Under the pieces are notes generated by a model. The model searched no databases, was not told the origin of the DNA, and worked only from the letters and a program-made list of their open reading frames with translations. Shown here one piece after another: positions 11,983 through 25,500 of a stretch of 64,000 bases of DNA. The position numbers and the translations under genes were made by a program. Source of the DNA: Nelumbo lutea (taxonomy: Eukaryota; Streptophyta; Magnoliopsida; Proteales; Nelumbonaceae); assembly GCA_022828595.1 (NCBI GenBank), contig JAKGHH010000007.1, positions 32,674,356 to 32,738,355 on the forward strand. The letters run 5' to 3'. Numbering within the stretch: position 1 is the first letter of the stretch; each line of letters opens with the position of its first letter.

Positions 11983-12149
11983 CTCCTAATCTGATTAGGA
12001 GTTTCTTGATCCAAATCTTTATTTGGATCTAGACTCTTTAAGTGATAAGGCTTATCCCTTATCTTATCTGCAGATCAGGATCAACTTCTCCTAATCCAAT
12101 TAGAAGTTTCCTAATCCAAATCTTTATTTGGATCTAGACTCTTTAAGTG
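11983..12149. repeat. Local direct duplication, 62 bp, offset 105 bp
   Basis: Segments 11983-12044 and 12088-12149 share CTCCTAATC..ATTAG.AGTTTC and then an exact 35-bp stretch beginning TCCAAATCTTTATTTGGATC. That stretch contains a small palindrome, GATCCAAA...TTTGGATC. Confidence 0.8.
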
Positions 12150-13081
12150 GATAAAAGGAACCCTTATCCTTATCTGTTGATCCATATCCAGATTCGCCCC
12201 CTATTTAATTAATCAAATTAAACCTAGTTCGATTTGGGCTTTAAGCCTATTAAGCTTTCAAGCTCATTTCCTTTTAAGTGTTGGCTAGTTTGGTTCTCTT
12301 TGTATGGCGTGGGACCCTATCATTGATCTCCACATAAGCCACATGGGTTCAACCTAGTCTCTATTACAAGGTCTGGCCAAATTCACTACTGAGTACAGTG
12401 AACCCCTAAGTCTATCAGTATGGGCTCTTAATGGGCCCAACATTTACACTAAATGGTCCTTGGGTCCAGCCATCTTATGAGGGCCCAAGGACTGTGGGTA
12501 GATGTGAGATTAGCCCATCAGGTAAAAATCATAAATGGTCTTACACTTAACCTCTCAGCCCTTAATGATCATACACTGCCCGACAAGAGATGACCTCTCC
12601 CTCGACTGCAAGGTACGGTGTTGCTCTCTGCTCACATGGATCCTGTGAATTAAAACATTTTTGCAAACATTTTGTGAAACCATAATATATATGTATATCT
12701 CTATAAATATATTTTGCAAAAACAAATCTCAACAAGTTTGGAATCAACTGCCAGCAGTTTAGGTTTCCATCAGAGAGAATGCATTCCCCGATCATTCCCT
12801 TTATCCGACAAAGGGGTTGATTCTGTCATTATAATCACCCACTCAAGTGAATTCTCGAACTGCCCCAACATACCCAGGTTTTGACCCCCTCTAAGAATCT
12901 CATTGATTGGCATATCAAAGACAGTCCAATCCAACACCTAGTACAGTACCATAATCAAGTCTAGAGGTCAGGTATAACTTTCCAATTTTGCCCATTTGTC
13001 TCCAAGGCTTAGGGCATAACTGGAAAATGGTCCAGCTCAAGGTTTCAAACAAACCCACACTACATGTGCTTCAGGTCTCAC

Positions 13082-13182
13082 CTTGGCAGTTGAGACAAGC
13101 CACCTCAACCGACTTGGCAGCAGATTAGTGTTAGCCTTGGCAGGATAAACCTTCCCAGGTCCATCCAATGGCTGTGAAGATT
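13082..13182 (-). other. Candidate fifth exon of the minus-strand gene (doubtful)
   Basis: After exon 4 (phase 1), an AG at 13183-13184 would open a 101-bp segment. It joins in phase, stays open for 33 further codons (SSQPLDGPGKV...) and ends at a good donor, AAG followed by GTGAGA at 13081-13076. This is compatible with an exon. However, the segment lies at the edge of repeat-like DNA and I do not recognise the peptide as the expected continuation. It may be chance. Confidence 0.25.
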
Positions 13183-13556
13183 CTAAACTAACACGAGTCT
13201 CATAAGTGTCCAGTTTAAAGGTATTATACAGAAACACACCAAATATAACACGAATCAATTATGTACTAATAGTCATTTACAATAAATGCACCAGTACATT
13301 AATCTGATTGAAGCTAAGGGCATACACTATCTAACATCTCTGATGTGTCCCAAATATGTAAACATGAACAACTAAGTGTAGTCAAAAGGGATTTGAAATC
13401 TATTTATATGAAAAACATTTCTCATAATGTTTTAGGTTGTAATGAAATGAACATGAATGTTTATCTCGCTCCTATCTATGAACATTTCTACAAACTCAGA
13501 CTTCTAAAACAATCATGGTGAATCCAAATGGTAAATTAAGAATGGAATTTACGTAC

Positions 13557-16500
13557 CGGATAGGTCTATTGATGGATCATTATAGGAGTGCATAGCTGCT
13601 GCCCAACCTATATTAAAATATAGAAACATCATCAATTTGTTGTATATGTGTAAGATTAAAACTCTTGTAGTTAATTATTTTTTATCAATAACACCAAGCA
13701 AAGAGGATTTATTAATGTAAAAAAAAAAAAAAAGAAATCACAGCTAATTAGGAAAGCTAACTGCAGGTATAAGGCAATCCTTACATAACAGCAACTGCTG
13801 ATATAAACAAGGGTTAATAAGCATGAAAAGTAATAGTACTTATCAGACCCTGTCTATGTGCACCAGCCATTGTGCTCCCTAAAGCTATGTTACAAGATAT
13901 AGCATGGACATGGCTGGATACAGTATCAGATATGAAATTTACACTAAAAACTGAAGTACAATACAACATCCTTGTATAGGTATTTAGGTAGTATAGCCCC
14001 AAAGTAAATTGTGTTTAACAATGGCTATTGTGGTTATAAACTTGTAATTACAATTACCAGGCTATTATATCTTTGAAAAAAGTTAGGCTGAATCACCAAA
14101 TATTGGTGATCCAGTTGAAGATGGCCTCTTAGATCAAATTATTGCCATGCATAGGTCTTCTAGCTGATTCAGATGTATATTTCCTTTTGGGCCTAAGTTA
14201 TTCTTCTCTTAAAGACTGTTTATGTACAACCCACCTAATGAAGGGCAATCTTGTACTTTCCCTTGTTTTAAGTTTCATTTAAATTCTATCAAGGGCTGGA
14301 CAGAAGTGAGCTTCCGCCCCATTTTCTTATTCTCTTCTCTTCTTGTCTTCTCTCATTTTCTCCTCTTCTCTTGCTCAAAATACTTCATAGTATCAGAGCA
14401 ATAGGAGTTTCTTAATATTCAAATCTTCTTGTTCCCTTATTTTCTCTGCTTTTCTCGCTAGAACTTTATTCTACTGAAACCCCAACCTGCTCGCGAGTCA
14501 CTAAGGAGCCTGCTTATTATTCTTAGGGTTTCTTCCTTGGAGAGGAGACCAAGGGAACCCTAAGCAGCTTCAGTCATGCCCTATTAGGGTAAGAAGAAAG
14601 AGAGCAGTCCGTGGACTGCTAGAGAGACCTGAGTTCCAGGTCTAGTGACTGTACAGCAGGAGAGGCATTGGTGGATGCTGGACAATGAAGTTCTATTCCA
14701 GGAGACCTACTAGGAGGTGAAGAAGCTCTTATGCTTTTTGAGTTCAAAGATATGGAGAAGTCTATTTGATGAAGCCATTGACAATATATCCATTAAATTT
14801 GTTCTCAAAGTGAAGACTATGGAGTTATTTTCACTTTTTGTTTTGCATGATATCATGAGAAATTGGAAATAAGTGGCTGAATTGTATCAACTAGAGTAGT
14901 TCAAGTTACCCATTTGTCTCCCATTCCAGGCTATACAAAGTTTAGTTTTGTTGGATGCATTCCAAGTGTTAGGCATTGGGGAAGCATACAAAAATGATGA
15001 AGGAAACATTTTAGACATATATTTGGGTCCTATCCTATGAGGATTGGAGATTTAACCAAGGCAGATATCAGGTAGTTGAAGGAGATCAAGAGTTGTAATT
15101 GGTTGGCTAATCAGATATCATGAGATTTCTTGGAAATACAGATATGTGGTTAAAGAGATAAAAAAATTGTATCAAGTGAGCTGAGAGCAAATGTGAATGG
15201 GTATTTCATTCTGCAATGGTTGGGAAGATGGATAAGTAAAGCAAAGGACTGAGGAATCAGATATATTGAGGTTAAGCGCAGTCAAGGGAGATGTAATTGA
15301 AACTAAAGGGAGTTAGCAGATGTTAACCACCTCTTGCAGGTGTAAGGTTGCAATATGTCAATTTCTATTACAGTAATAGAATGAACGACAGTAATTGTAA
15401 AAAAATTATAGAAAAAAAAAAAACTAAGTGTTACAATATATTGTCTGAAGAGTCACAGTAAGCATAAAGTAATACCAAACAGAACTATGGTTGTACATAC
15501 GGTCATTCAGAAGCTGAGCAGCCTCACTACTACAACACCCACTTATGGATATTAACCCTGGGCGAAGGATCTCATTCAGATGATTGCTGCTACCTGCCTC
15601 CCCACGTTCTAAAATAGGAATGTTTCTTGAAGAAGATTGACTCTTATCTCCTTCGTTGGTGTAACTGCTGTTTGTTCTTTCAAATCGATCTGCTCCGTTG
15701 AAATAGAAATATTTAAACATCTAGAATTTGGCAGACCTGTATATGCATGAAATGGTATTTCCTCAAAGCAAAATGCAACAACAACATTCATGCTACCTCA
15801 CCCAAACACCACACAATTAACGCATTCATTGTAAGATATGGAGCAACATATCCATGAATCACCTTCTGTATTGACTTTATATCCCAAAAGCAAATACAAA
15901 GATAAACTTAACACTTCCAGAAATGGGCCTTTTTTTCTAGGTTTTCTGGGAGTCCAAAACCAGAGTCCGCATTGTAATGGATAGAAACATCCAGTTGGCC
16001 TAATTTTCCAGTAAGCGCATTTGTCAAGAACTGGAGTCCACATTGTATTGACTTTTGCAGGCATTTTTTTTATCATTCGTTTTATGGGCATTTGTCAAGA
16101 ACATGTTTTATACTGAATGACAGCAAATTTGTTTTTTCCTGACTGACATGTTTGCATTCAAAATGGGAGCAAAGTTTGCTTCCAAAAAATGGATGCAAAC
16201 TCTGTACTCAAGGTTGGTCAATATAAAAAAGGTAGATCTGGTCTTGGAACTTGTGTTTGTACCCATCACAATTAAATACATTTGGTAAAAATACAAAATT
16301 TATCAATGCAAAAACCAAACCAACTTTGCATTTTCATGAACCATACATATTTGCATTTGCACTGAACATATTTGTATTTCACTCTTGCCAAACGCAGCCT
16401 AAATGATGGTTTGTCATCCTGAAGAGATTCTAAGAGGTCATTTGGAAAGCAGTCAATAATCTAGATTGTGTCAGAACAGGATTCTAGTGAGAATACAAGG

Positions 16501-19500
16501 TCATTTGTTCAAATGATAATGCCCATGCTGTAAGTCCATCCTGATCCAATTCTAGAATCCACTTACATCTCAATTTTGGAATTTTGGGGCAGTGGATTTT
16601 GGAAGAAAAGTAAGAATCTCAACAAGCCAAATTGTATGGGATTTTTTTACAAGTAACAGTGTCAACTTCATTAACCAATCAGGAAAAGTTTACAAAAAGA
16701 GAAAAACAGAAGTTACAGGCCATTTGGTTGTCAAGGAGACACCAAATTTACATAACTGATCCCCCCTGGAAGCAGCCCCCTAATACAATTCATTTTATCC
16801 ACCCCTGACTTGGCTACACTATCAGCTAATATATTTTCTGTATGATACAAGTGAAGATACATCCAACCTGAGTTTATGGCATTCCATGATATCGGATTTT
16901 GCAATCCTGATTCTAAAATCTGTTGAGTGATGCACTATATTTTCTGGTTTATGTAGAGTTTGAGTATGATTTCTTGGGAGCTGAAATATTTTCTGTTTTC
17001 CTTGTTTATTTTAAGTTTATTATTACTGTTATAGGGAAGTACATAACCAGGGGTATAGTAGTCAATTTCCATTGTATTGTGAAGTGATATAGTGCAAAGG
17101 GACTGTATTGCTCAGTTTTTTCTCCTCTCAAATCAGTCTCTCTTCGTTCACTTCTCTTTCTTCTCTTTTTTTTTTTTTTAATTTCACTCTAATTTCTAGT
17201 TTTATAAACTAAAATATCTGTCAAGTTTGTGTCAGAGCACAAGATGCTTCTTGCATAGTTCTTCCTAATAAAACTCATGCAATCTAGGATAAAAAATTTG
17301 CATGGGAATTAAAGAATCTGGTCAAATTATTATAGTTTGCCTGGTTTTAGATGCGGTTTTTTTTTTTTTGATGATTTGGTTTTAGATGATTTTTGGAGAA
17401 CTATTGGGTGAAATTAGCATTGCTGCCCGGGTGTTTTTGGATCATCTTGGATCACAGAAAAAAAGTGGGTTATTTTGTTTTAGGGGAGTTCAAGGGCCTT
17501 TGAAGTGCCTGGTTTTAGATGCGGTTTTTTTTTTTTTTGATGATTTGGTTTTAGATGATTTTTGGAGAACTATTGGGTGAAATTAGCATTGCTGCCCGGG
17601 TGTTTTTGGATCATCTTGGATCACAGAAAAAAAGTGGGTTATTTTGTTTTAGGGGAGTTCAAGGGCCTTTGAAGTGAGTTCTTCCCTATTTCCACAGTTT
17701 CTACCAGTTCCTAGAGAAGTGATCTCTCAAACACTGTGCAAAGAGTTGTAGTTTTCTCTTGGAAGTAAATCCCTATGGTTGATTTGTTATTCTATTTCAG
17801 TTTATTTGATAATCAAAGATTAATAATGGACTCTTCTGGGAGTAGTGATTCCTATCATGTCTCAAAGTGATACTGAAGAGAGTTTGAATATCCAAGCTAC
17901 TATTGTAAAGCTCAATGGAAATGATTATTTGGAGTGGGCATGGTCAGCTTGCATGTATATTGGTGGACATGGGAAACTAGATTATCTCACAAGCTTTGAG
18001 GTAGAGTCAAAATCCTAAGATCTGAAGCATGGAAGGTGGGTGTAATGAAAACTAATGGTAATATCATGATAAGTATATTCTATGCAGCCACAACATCACC
18101 ATTATCACCCATGCCTTTTCCCAACTATATGGGGTATTCTATGCAGCCACATCTGAGTAGAAATTTTCTATGGATGAAGACAACAGAACAAATGAAATTT
18201 GGGGTAGTTTTTCTAAGACATATACACAAGCATTAAATGTAGCTCATGCCTCCCAACTCATTACACATCATTCTCAAAAACCCAATTAAAAAGATACCAG
18301 CCCCTTTTAAAATAAAATGTCCCATGTTTAACAGAAAATGTTTTTAAAAGCAATATGTCAGCTTGACAATGAATCTAATCTGATGAGCATAGACCAAATA
18401 TAATGGCAGTCCTTTTTTACCCTTACTCTGTTCCAAAGTCATTTTCTTTCTTCTATCTCGTATGTTTAATTTCTCAAATGGCAAAGGTGTCCCAATGGTC
18501 ATCTTTTTTTATCAATAACTGCACCATTTTGTTAATGATTATAAGAGTACAAAAGAGCAAAGAAAGGAAAAGATAAACTCTCTTAATTATCTCCCTAGAA
18601 AATATCAAGTTTACAACAAAACCCAAAAAAAATTGATCTCTTCCCACCCCTTGTTTTGCTAGTACATCAGCAAAAGAATTATCACTTCTTTTTACCAATG
18701 GTAGCCTTAGTGTCTTACTTCCATGCCCTATGTCACCCACTTAAATTTCCTTCTTTCATTAACATAGCACCACCAGCCATCTTCCTCATTTTGTAGCCAG
18801 CCTACCACCAGCTTTGAATCACCTTCAATAATCAACTTTCTAATATTCAGTTCCTTTGCCCTTTGCACACCTTCCATCACAACCATGATCTTAGCCCTTA
18901 AAGAATCACCTACATCAATTGGGCCAGAATAAAAACCAATAATTTTCCTTCCTCATTTTGGAAAACTCCTCCAAAGCCTGAAGGATCAAGGTTTCCCTCA
19001 CTACTTCCATCAAAATTCAGCTTAATGAAACCACAAGTTGGTGGAGACCAAATAGGGCTAATGACAGCCTTAAGAGAGGCTGAACCAGTGACTTCCACTT
19101 TCTAAGCAAATTATCAGTAGAGGTATCCTCAAAGATGTTCAAGGAGTTCACCCTATGGACCATTGTAATGGCAATAGCTTCTATGAGTGCTTCTCTGCTT
19201 CTCACCTATTCTGAAAAAATGCTTAGACTCCTTTCTTTCTAAACTCTCCAACAAACAACAGCTCTTGGGCATCTCCATAAAATTCTTCCCCTTTTCTTCA
19301 GCCAACTAGTAGAAGTAGAAGCAAACAAGTTTGTACATTTGGTGGGAGATTCCACATGCATCCAAACAAATAGAGAAACCATTCCCAAATAGAAAATACA
19401 AAGGGGTAGGAGATTAACAAGTGATGGAAAGCCTCACCATTAGCCTTATAGAGAATGCACCAATGAGGACCAATTAAGTCTTTTTCTTTGGAGTAAGTCA

Positions 19501-22500
19501 TGGGTGTTTATTCTTTCCAGGAGAGCTTCCCTGCAAAAATCTCCAATCCTGGGAGGAATAGGCTTACTCCAAACCTCCTTAACAAGAAAAGGCTTCCCAA
19601 CAGTATCAAAGGATTAGATTAAAGCCTCGAAGAAAGAAGCGCAAGCAAAGGAACCAAAAGAAGAGAGAATCCAGATACAGCTATCCAATTTAGAAGGATC
19701 CAAGAAAACCCCTTCTAGAATATGAAGCAAGGCCAGGACACTATTTAATTCAGAGTCTCTAAGTCCCTTCTTAAAATCCAAGTCCCAATCAAATCCATCT
19801 CTCAAGTTAGAGAGAACCAAGAAGGTAGAAACAAACTCACCATTATGATTTGAGAGGGCAAATAAAGAGAGAAATTGTTCCTTCAATGATGAGTTGCGCA
19901 TCCAAACATGCTCCGAAAATTTAACAAAATTTCCAGAACACAAATTATACCTAATGAAAGGTAAGAAAGAAGGTACAATTTAAAAAAAATAAAGATAAAA
20001 TTTTATTTAAAATATAAAAGATACATCAAGGAGGTGATAAGATATCACTGAGAGAAGAAAAGCAGTCTGAAAGACCCTTTGAGAGCCCAATACCCATGCA
20101 ACTTGTTGACAAAAAGGAACACCCAATCAATTCCAAGCTAGGATCAAGAAAAAGACCCCAAACCAATCCCCAATAAAACATAGACCAACATCCCGCCAAC
20201 AAAACCAAAACCAAACCCCCCCCCCTTTCGGAGTCATGACTTTAGTCTTCCTCTGTGAACATGTCATCTTGGATTGAATCATCCTCATCCCATATCTTGT
20301 CTCTTTTCGGACGGGCATTTTTGTTCAACTTCTCTTCCTTTCTTCTCCTTTCAAAATCCTCAAAAGCCCTTCTAGCAAACTCCTCACCACCCAAAAAAAA
20401 ATAAAAAACAGACCTAAGAAAGAAGGTAGAATGGCATGAATGGACTTCCAAGGGAAGATCTTGTAACTTTAGCCAAAGATCATGCATCCCAGCATCAGTC
20501 GCAAGCCCATGAATTTTTATAATCACCTTAGCCCATAGCTTGTCCATATCTACGAGCAATCTCCACAACCACTTCCCAATAGAGCCACACTCCACTTATG
20601 AATATTCTCAATACCCAAAGCACCAAATTTCTTACTTCTACTAACCACCTCCCATCTAACTCAATGGTCATCTTTGATATATGTGATCTATGTAGTCCAA
20701 TGACTCAGTAGGGGTGGATTCAAGCCGAGCCGAACCAAATATCTAGCTATTCGAGCTCAGTTGAGCTCAAACTCGATTCGAACTAGAGGCTTGAGCTCGA
20801 GCTTGACTCGAGTCAAAAGCTCGGAAGTTTGAGCCCGATTTGGGTCGAGCTTGGCTGCCTCTGATTGTAGGTCTCACTCAGTTTCTGATGTGCCAAGCCG
20901 AGGTCTCCCTAGCAGCCGAGGTGTTGAGCCAAGGTCTCCCTCAACTGTCGAGGTGTCGAGTTGAGGTCTCCCCAGCAACCGAGGTGCTGAGCCGAGGTCA
21001 TCCTCAGTTGTCGTGGTGCTTAGCCGAGGTCTTCCTTAGTTGTCGTGGTGCTTAGCCGAGGTCTCCCTCAACTGTCAAGGTGTCAAGCTGAGGTCTTCCT
21101 TAGTTGTCGTGGTGCTTAGCCGAGGTCTCCCTCAACTGTCAAGGTGTCGAGCTGAGGTCTCTCTCAATAGATGAGGTGCCGATCCGAAGTGACACCCTAT
21201 GTACATATATACTCGATTAGGCTCGCAAGCCTCACAAATTGAGTTTTATTAAGCTCGAGCTCGGCTCAATTAGTAAACGAGCCTATATATTAGGCTCAAG
21301 TTCGGCTCAAAGCTCGGTTTAGACTGAGCCAAGTCGAGCTCGAGCAGCTTGTAAACAGCTCGGCTCCTGGCCACCCCTACGACTCAGCAAACAAATACCA
21401 TGACCTTCACAAGGTAGATCCAATGAAAAGGCTTGACAATGAGAAGATGTTGAATGAGGTAAGCTTTTCCTTTTACTATGAGACATCTTACCCTCCTTGC
21501 AATTACCATAGCTTCCACCTTATTTCAATCCCTGCAACAAGGATATTTTTGCATTTTTGTTGATGTTTTTGCATTAGAACTTCCTCATTTAAAAGGCCAC
21601 TACCCAATGTTGGTCCTAGCCATATGGGGTTGTCTTGGAAGAGGTAGACTAGATATGGACCTAACTTTTTGACATTTTTTCGCACAAAATGATTGCTCTA
21701 AGACTCAAACCTGCAGTCTCATGCTTGTCAGCCAGAGATTTTACCATTACACCAAGCAATGGCCCCTTTTAGGACTCTCATTTCTTGTCCTCATTTCTCA
21801 TTTTGCAAAGAATCCAATTTTCAACTATTGATTCCATTGTAAACCACAATTGGACCACATAACCACAAAAAACAAAAGTTCATCAAAACGTGTTTTTTAT
21901 AATAAAATAAATGTGTATTAAAATGAAAAACAGAGAAACGGAGAACATTTCAGCCCAAGGCCCCAAGCAAAAACAACAAGCCCTGTTTCAGTATACAAAC
22001 TATAAAAATTGTCCTCTCAATTGAAGATATAACAACCTCAAGGTACAAATGCTGAAGACCAAAACTAGCTACCTCCTAAAAATGAGCCAGATTGTAGGTA
22101 AAACGAAACACAACCTGACAATCCAAAGACCCCACCTCAAAAATATACTAAAGAACCACTGTTACAGGCAACCAGAACCACAAGAACCAACTGAAGATCA
22201 GCTCTAAGTTACCTGTTTCTTACCTCTATCACCCCTGCCCAATTCCACCACAACATTTCTTTGATGTCTTCACCTGGCTTAGAGTTCGAGGCTTCAAAAT
22301 TGCACATCTTAATTCTCACTTTCGACATTTACTAACACATCTTGATGATGAACCTCTTCTTCAGTTGCCATTAATTTCTTCAACTGTTCTAGTTACATCT
22401 TCTCAGACACCATCAAGTTGATTATTAGTATTGGGACCTTCTTCTTAGCAATTTTAAATTCAGATTCCTCAAATTCAAATTGAAGTTGTCGATGCAAACG

Positions 22501-25500
22501 TGGAACCTCATGCTTTAAAACTCGACTTTTGTTTGCATCTCATTAAAATATTCAATCTTTCTTTTATGCTGCCAATCAAAAAAAAAAAAACTTTATGCTG
22601 TCATTCAATATTTTTAAGTATCGTTGAGTAGAAATCATCTTCTTTTTACTCTGGCAATCTAGGTGCATATGAAGTATACTTGTGACATTCAGCATCTTGT
22701 AAGAACATGGTGATAAACCATAAGATCAGATACCAGTTTGATGCAGAATTAACTGCTCTGCTACTAATCTAATACAAGATGAACCTGCAATGTTGGGGAA
22801 AAGAAGAGAGAACAAAAACAACCTAAGAATTAAGAACCTAGGCTTCTATCGGAATAAATACCTTTAGGTACTATTAGGAATCAGCACCTAACAGCTTTTC
22901 GAAGGAATTAGAACCATCACGAATATTAGAATCTTCAAAATTAGAAGAACAAAATTAGACCTTTATTCTTTGATATATTTATACGCAAAGAAAGGAAGGT
23001 TGGCCAGCCCTTTTCCCTTGATTTCATACTCTAAATTACTATCTAGGAACAATAAAAATACTAGCAAACTTGGGACTAAGACTTTGACTTAGGATTCAAG
23101 TAAGACAAATCTAAGTTGACTTAAGACTAGGAATAAGACAAATTCTACTTTAATTAAGACTATGACTTTAACCTACTAAAATAACTCTAGTTTTCTAACA
23201 TAATTCCTAATCCAATTAGAAAAGAATCCTAATGTAATTAGGAAAAGCAACTCAAATCTGACTAGTAAAAACTGCCAATAACTCAAATAATCAGAAAAAT
23301 AGCCACTGAAAGTTAAAATAATATCCCTACTATGCATAAATACATAAGAAAAATCATAAAATCCCAGATATGATCCATTTGCTCTTGCATCACCAACTTA
23401 CTATTATTGCCTCTAGTTTACAACACCAATTTCACTTGTTGTCAGTAATGTGATACTTACTACTCAATCCAAACTCAAAAGTAGGATGCAACTTCAGGCC
23501 TTTGGCAGGTTGAGGGTCAAGCCACTCAAACCACAGCCTTGGGTCTGGCCCAACCCAAGGTCAAGCCCAAGTTTGCCAACACAGGCCCAACCCAAGCTTA
23601 ACCCAACAAAAGCTGAGCTGGGCCAAGCTTGGGCAGGTTGGTCGGGTTTGAAAGTATTGTTGAATATTTTTTGTGTATCCATCTTTCGTTGGGCTTTGTA
23701 GCACAATTTAGGAGTAGAATTAATTGAAATATGCACAAACTCCACTGATAAATACATATACAAATATTTTTTACATATGTAATCAGACAAGGACATTTAA
23801 TATTTTTACATAAATAAAATGTATAATATGTGTGTATTTGTACATGTTTGTGCATGGGTGTGAATTGGCTGGCCCAAGTCGCAGCCCAGCTTAAAAGCCA
23901 AAGCAAAACCTAGTTCTCTAGTTTTCTACCAAATAACCAGGTTGTTTAATCTTAATTTCCTTTCTCTCCTATTATGAATAAATTTTTAATCTTCCAGGAA
24001 AAGTCAAGCCTTTATTCTTCCTGTTTTCTATATTTAGCAGATTCAAAAGATTAATCACTATCAACATTTTTTATTATCACCAATAGAAATGCTCAAGTCA
24101 ACCTTAATCCCAACTATTTGGGATTAGCTACACGAATCCTATCCCACCATTATGTTCTATCAAAAGACATGTTTTGTGTCAGATTTGAAGTCGTTGTACC
24201 ATTTCTTACCACTTCAGTCCATATTTCCATTGGTCTTCCCCTTGCTTTTCTACAGCCTTCTACTTGCACCAAATTGGTCCTCACTGGTGTAGTCATTGCT
24301 CATCTATACATATGAATAAACCATCTCAATTGACTTTCCCTCATCCAGTCACCAATTTGAGCCACTCCTAAGTCCTCTTTAATGTGCTCATTTATGATCC
24401 TATCCTTTCTAGTCTTTCCACTAAGCCATCTCAGCTAACAGCCATTTTTATAACATGTTTTTGATTGCAGGGGCCATTGCTTGACACAAAATGGTAAAAC
24501 CTCATGCTGAAAAGCATGAGAACATGGGTTCAAGTCTGAGAGAAGCCACTTTTTACAAAAAATGCCAAAGGTTATATCCATATTCAGTCTACCCCACCCA
24601 GATAACTGGAACCAACATTGGGTAATAGCCTTTTGTTGACTCTTGATTAACCAGTACTTTGTCTCATATAACAACATGGATCCTATAGTAATCTTATGAA
24701 ATTTTCCTTTTAGTCTCATTGATATATGCTGATCACACGACACAAGATGCACCTCTCCATTTTACCCACCCTTCTGTAATTCTAATGGCAACATCCTCTT
24801 CAATTTCTCTCATTATGGATAATTGATTCAAGGTAACATAAGTGATTAGTTTAGGGGCTATCTAAAATGTTGGCGTCTATGGAAATGTCAGTCGTCCAAA
24901 CATAGGAGACATATCAGAAATGTCGGAAATATCATATGGAAATATTAATTACAGACATGGTGGAAACATTGTAAAATATGCAATAAAATGTATGATGATA
25001 TTTTATGAAATGACAAAAGAAGCAAAGGCACACCCTTTTAAATTATTATCTTGTTCCAAAGCATTAAATGAAGCTAAGAAACTAAGCTTATAGACAAAAG
25101 AATATGATTTGAAGTTGTCCTGTAAACCTTATGATTCAAAACTTCATGATAGAATAAGTTAAAGAAAAATTTAAACTCATAGAAAAATGTAAACGATTAA
25201 TAGATCAACCAAATAACCTATTACACAAAGAAAAACTAATATTTAATTTCATGTTTGAAATGAACATTGGTACTCCAGATATCTACAATATTGACACCAA
25301 CGTTTGTTATAATACTATCTCTTGAATTCCACATAGTGTTGGTAGTGTTCATTGGCAAATATGTTGATTCCGGTAAAATTTCATGTCACTACCATGGAAA
25401 TGGAAATATTAGGGAATTTAGGGACATTTTAAACCATGAGTTATAGTGGAAGGGGGACCAATTGTTACTATTATCCACTAAGTTCAATTCCCTAGGGATC

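Larger units (their letters stand above)
11404..13540 (-). other. Non-coding block, possibly a long LTR of an unidentified minus-strand retrotransposon
   Basis: No gene is recognised. On the minus strand a TATA-like box (GGATTATATAAAAGGAGG, about 11955-11972) lies upstream of a leader-like segment, as in the U3-R-U5 of an LTR. Clear TG/CA ends, a primer-binding site and a polyprotein were not found, so this is a suggestion only. It contains a 62-bp local direct duplication (see next entry). Confidence 0.3.

Noticed and set aside
15609..15791. Minus-strand open frame overlapping exon 3 in another frame (GLPNSRCLNISIST...)
   Set aside because: It has no in-phase link to exon 2 or 4. The chosen frame is supported by three matching junction phases.
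20127..20318. Minus-strand frame MPVRKETRYGMRM...
   Set aside because: It overlaps the charged host exon in another frame and runs into its 3' UTR, with no start context or homology.
24470..24540. tRNA gene
   Set aside because: The A- and B-box-like sequence belongs to a dispersed ~165-bp repeat with no intact cloverleaf.
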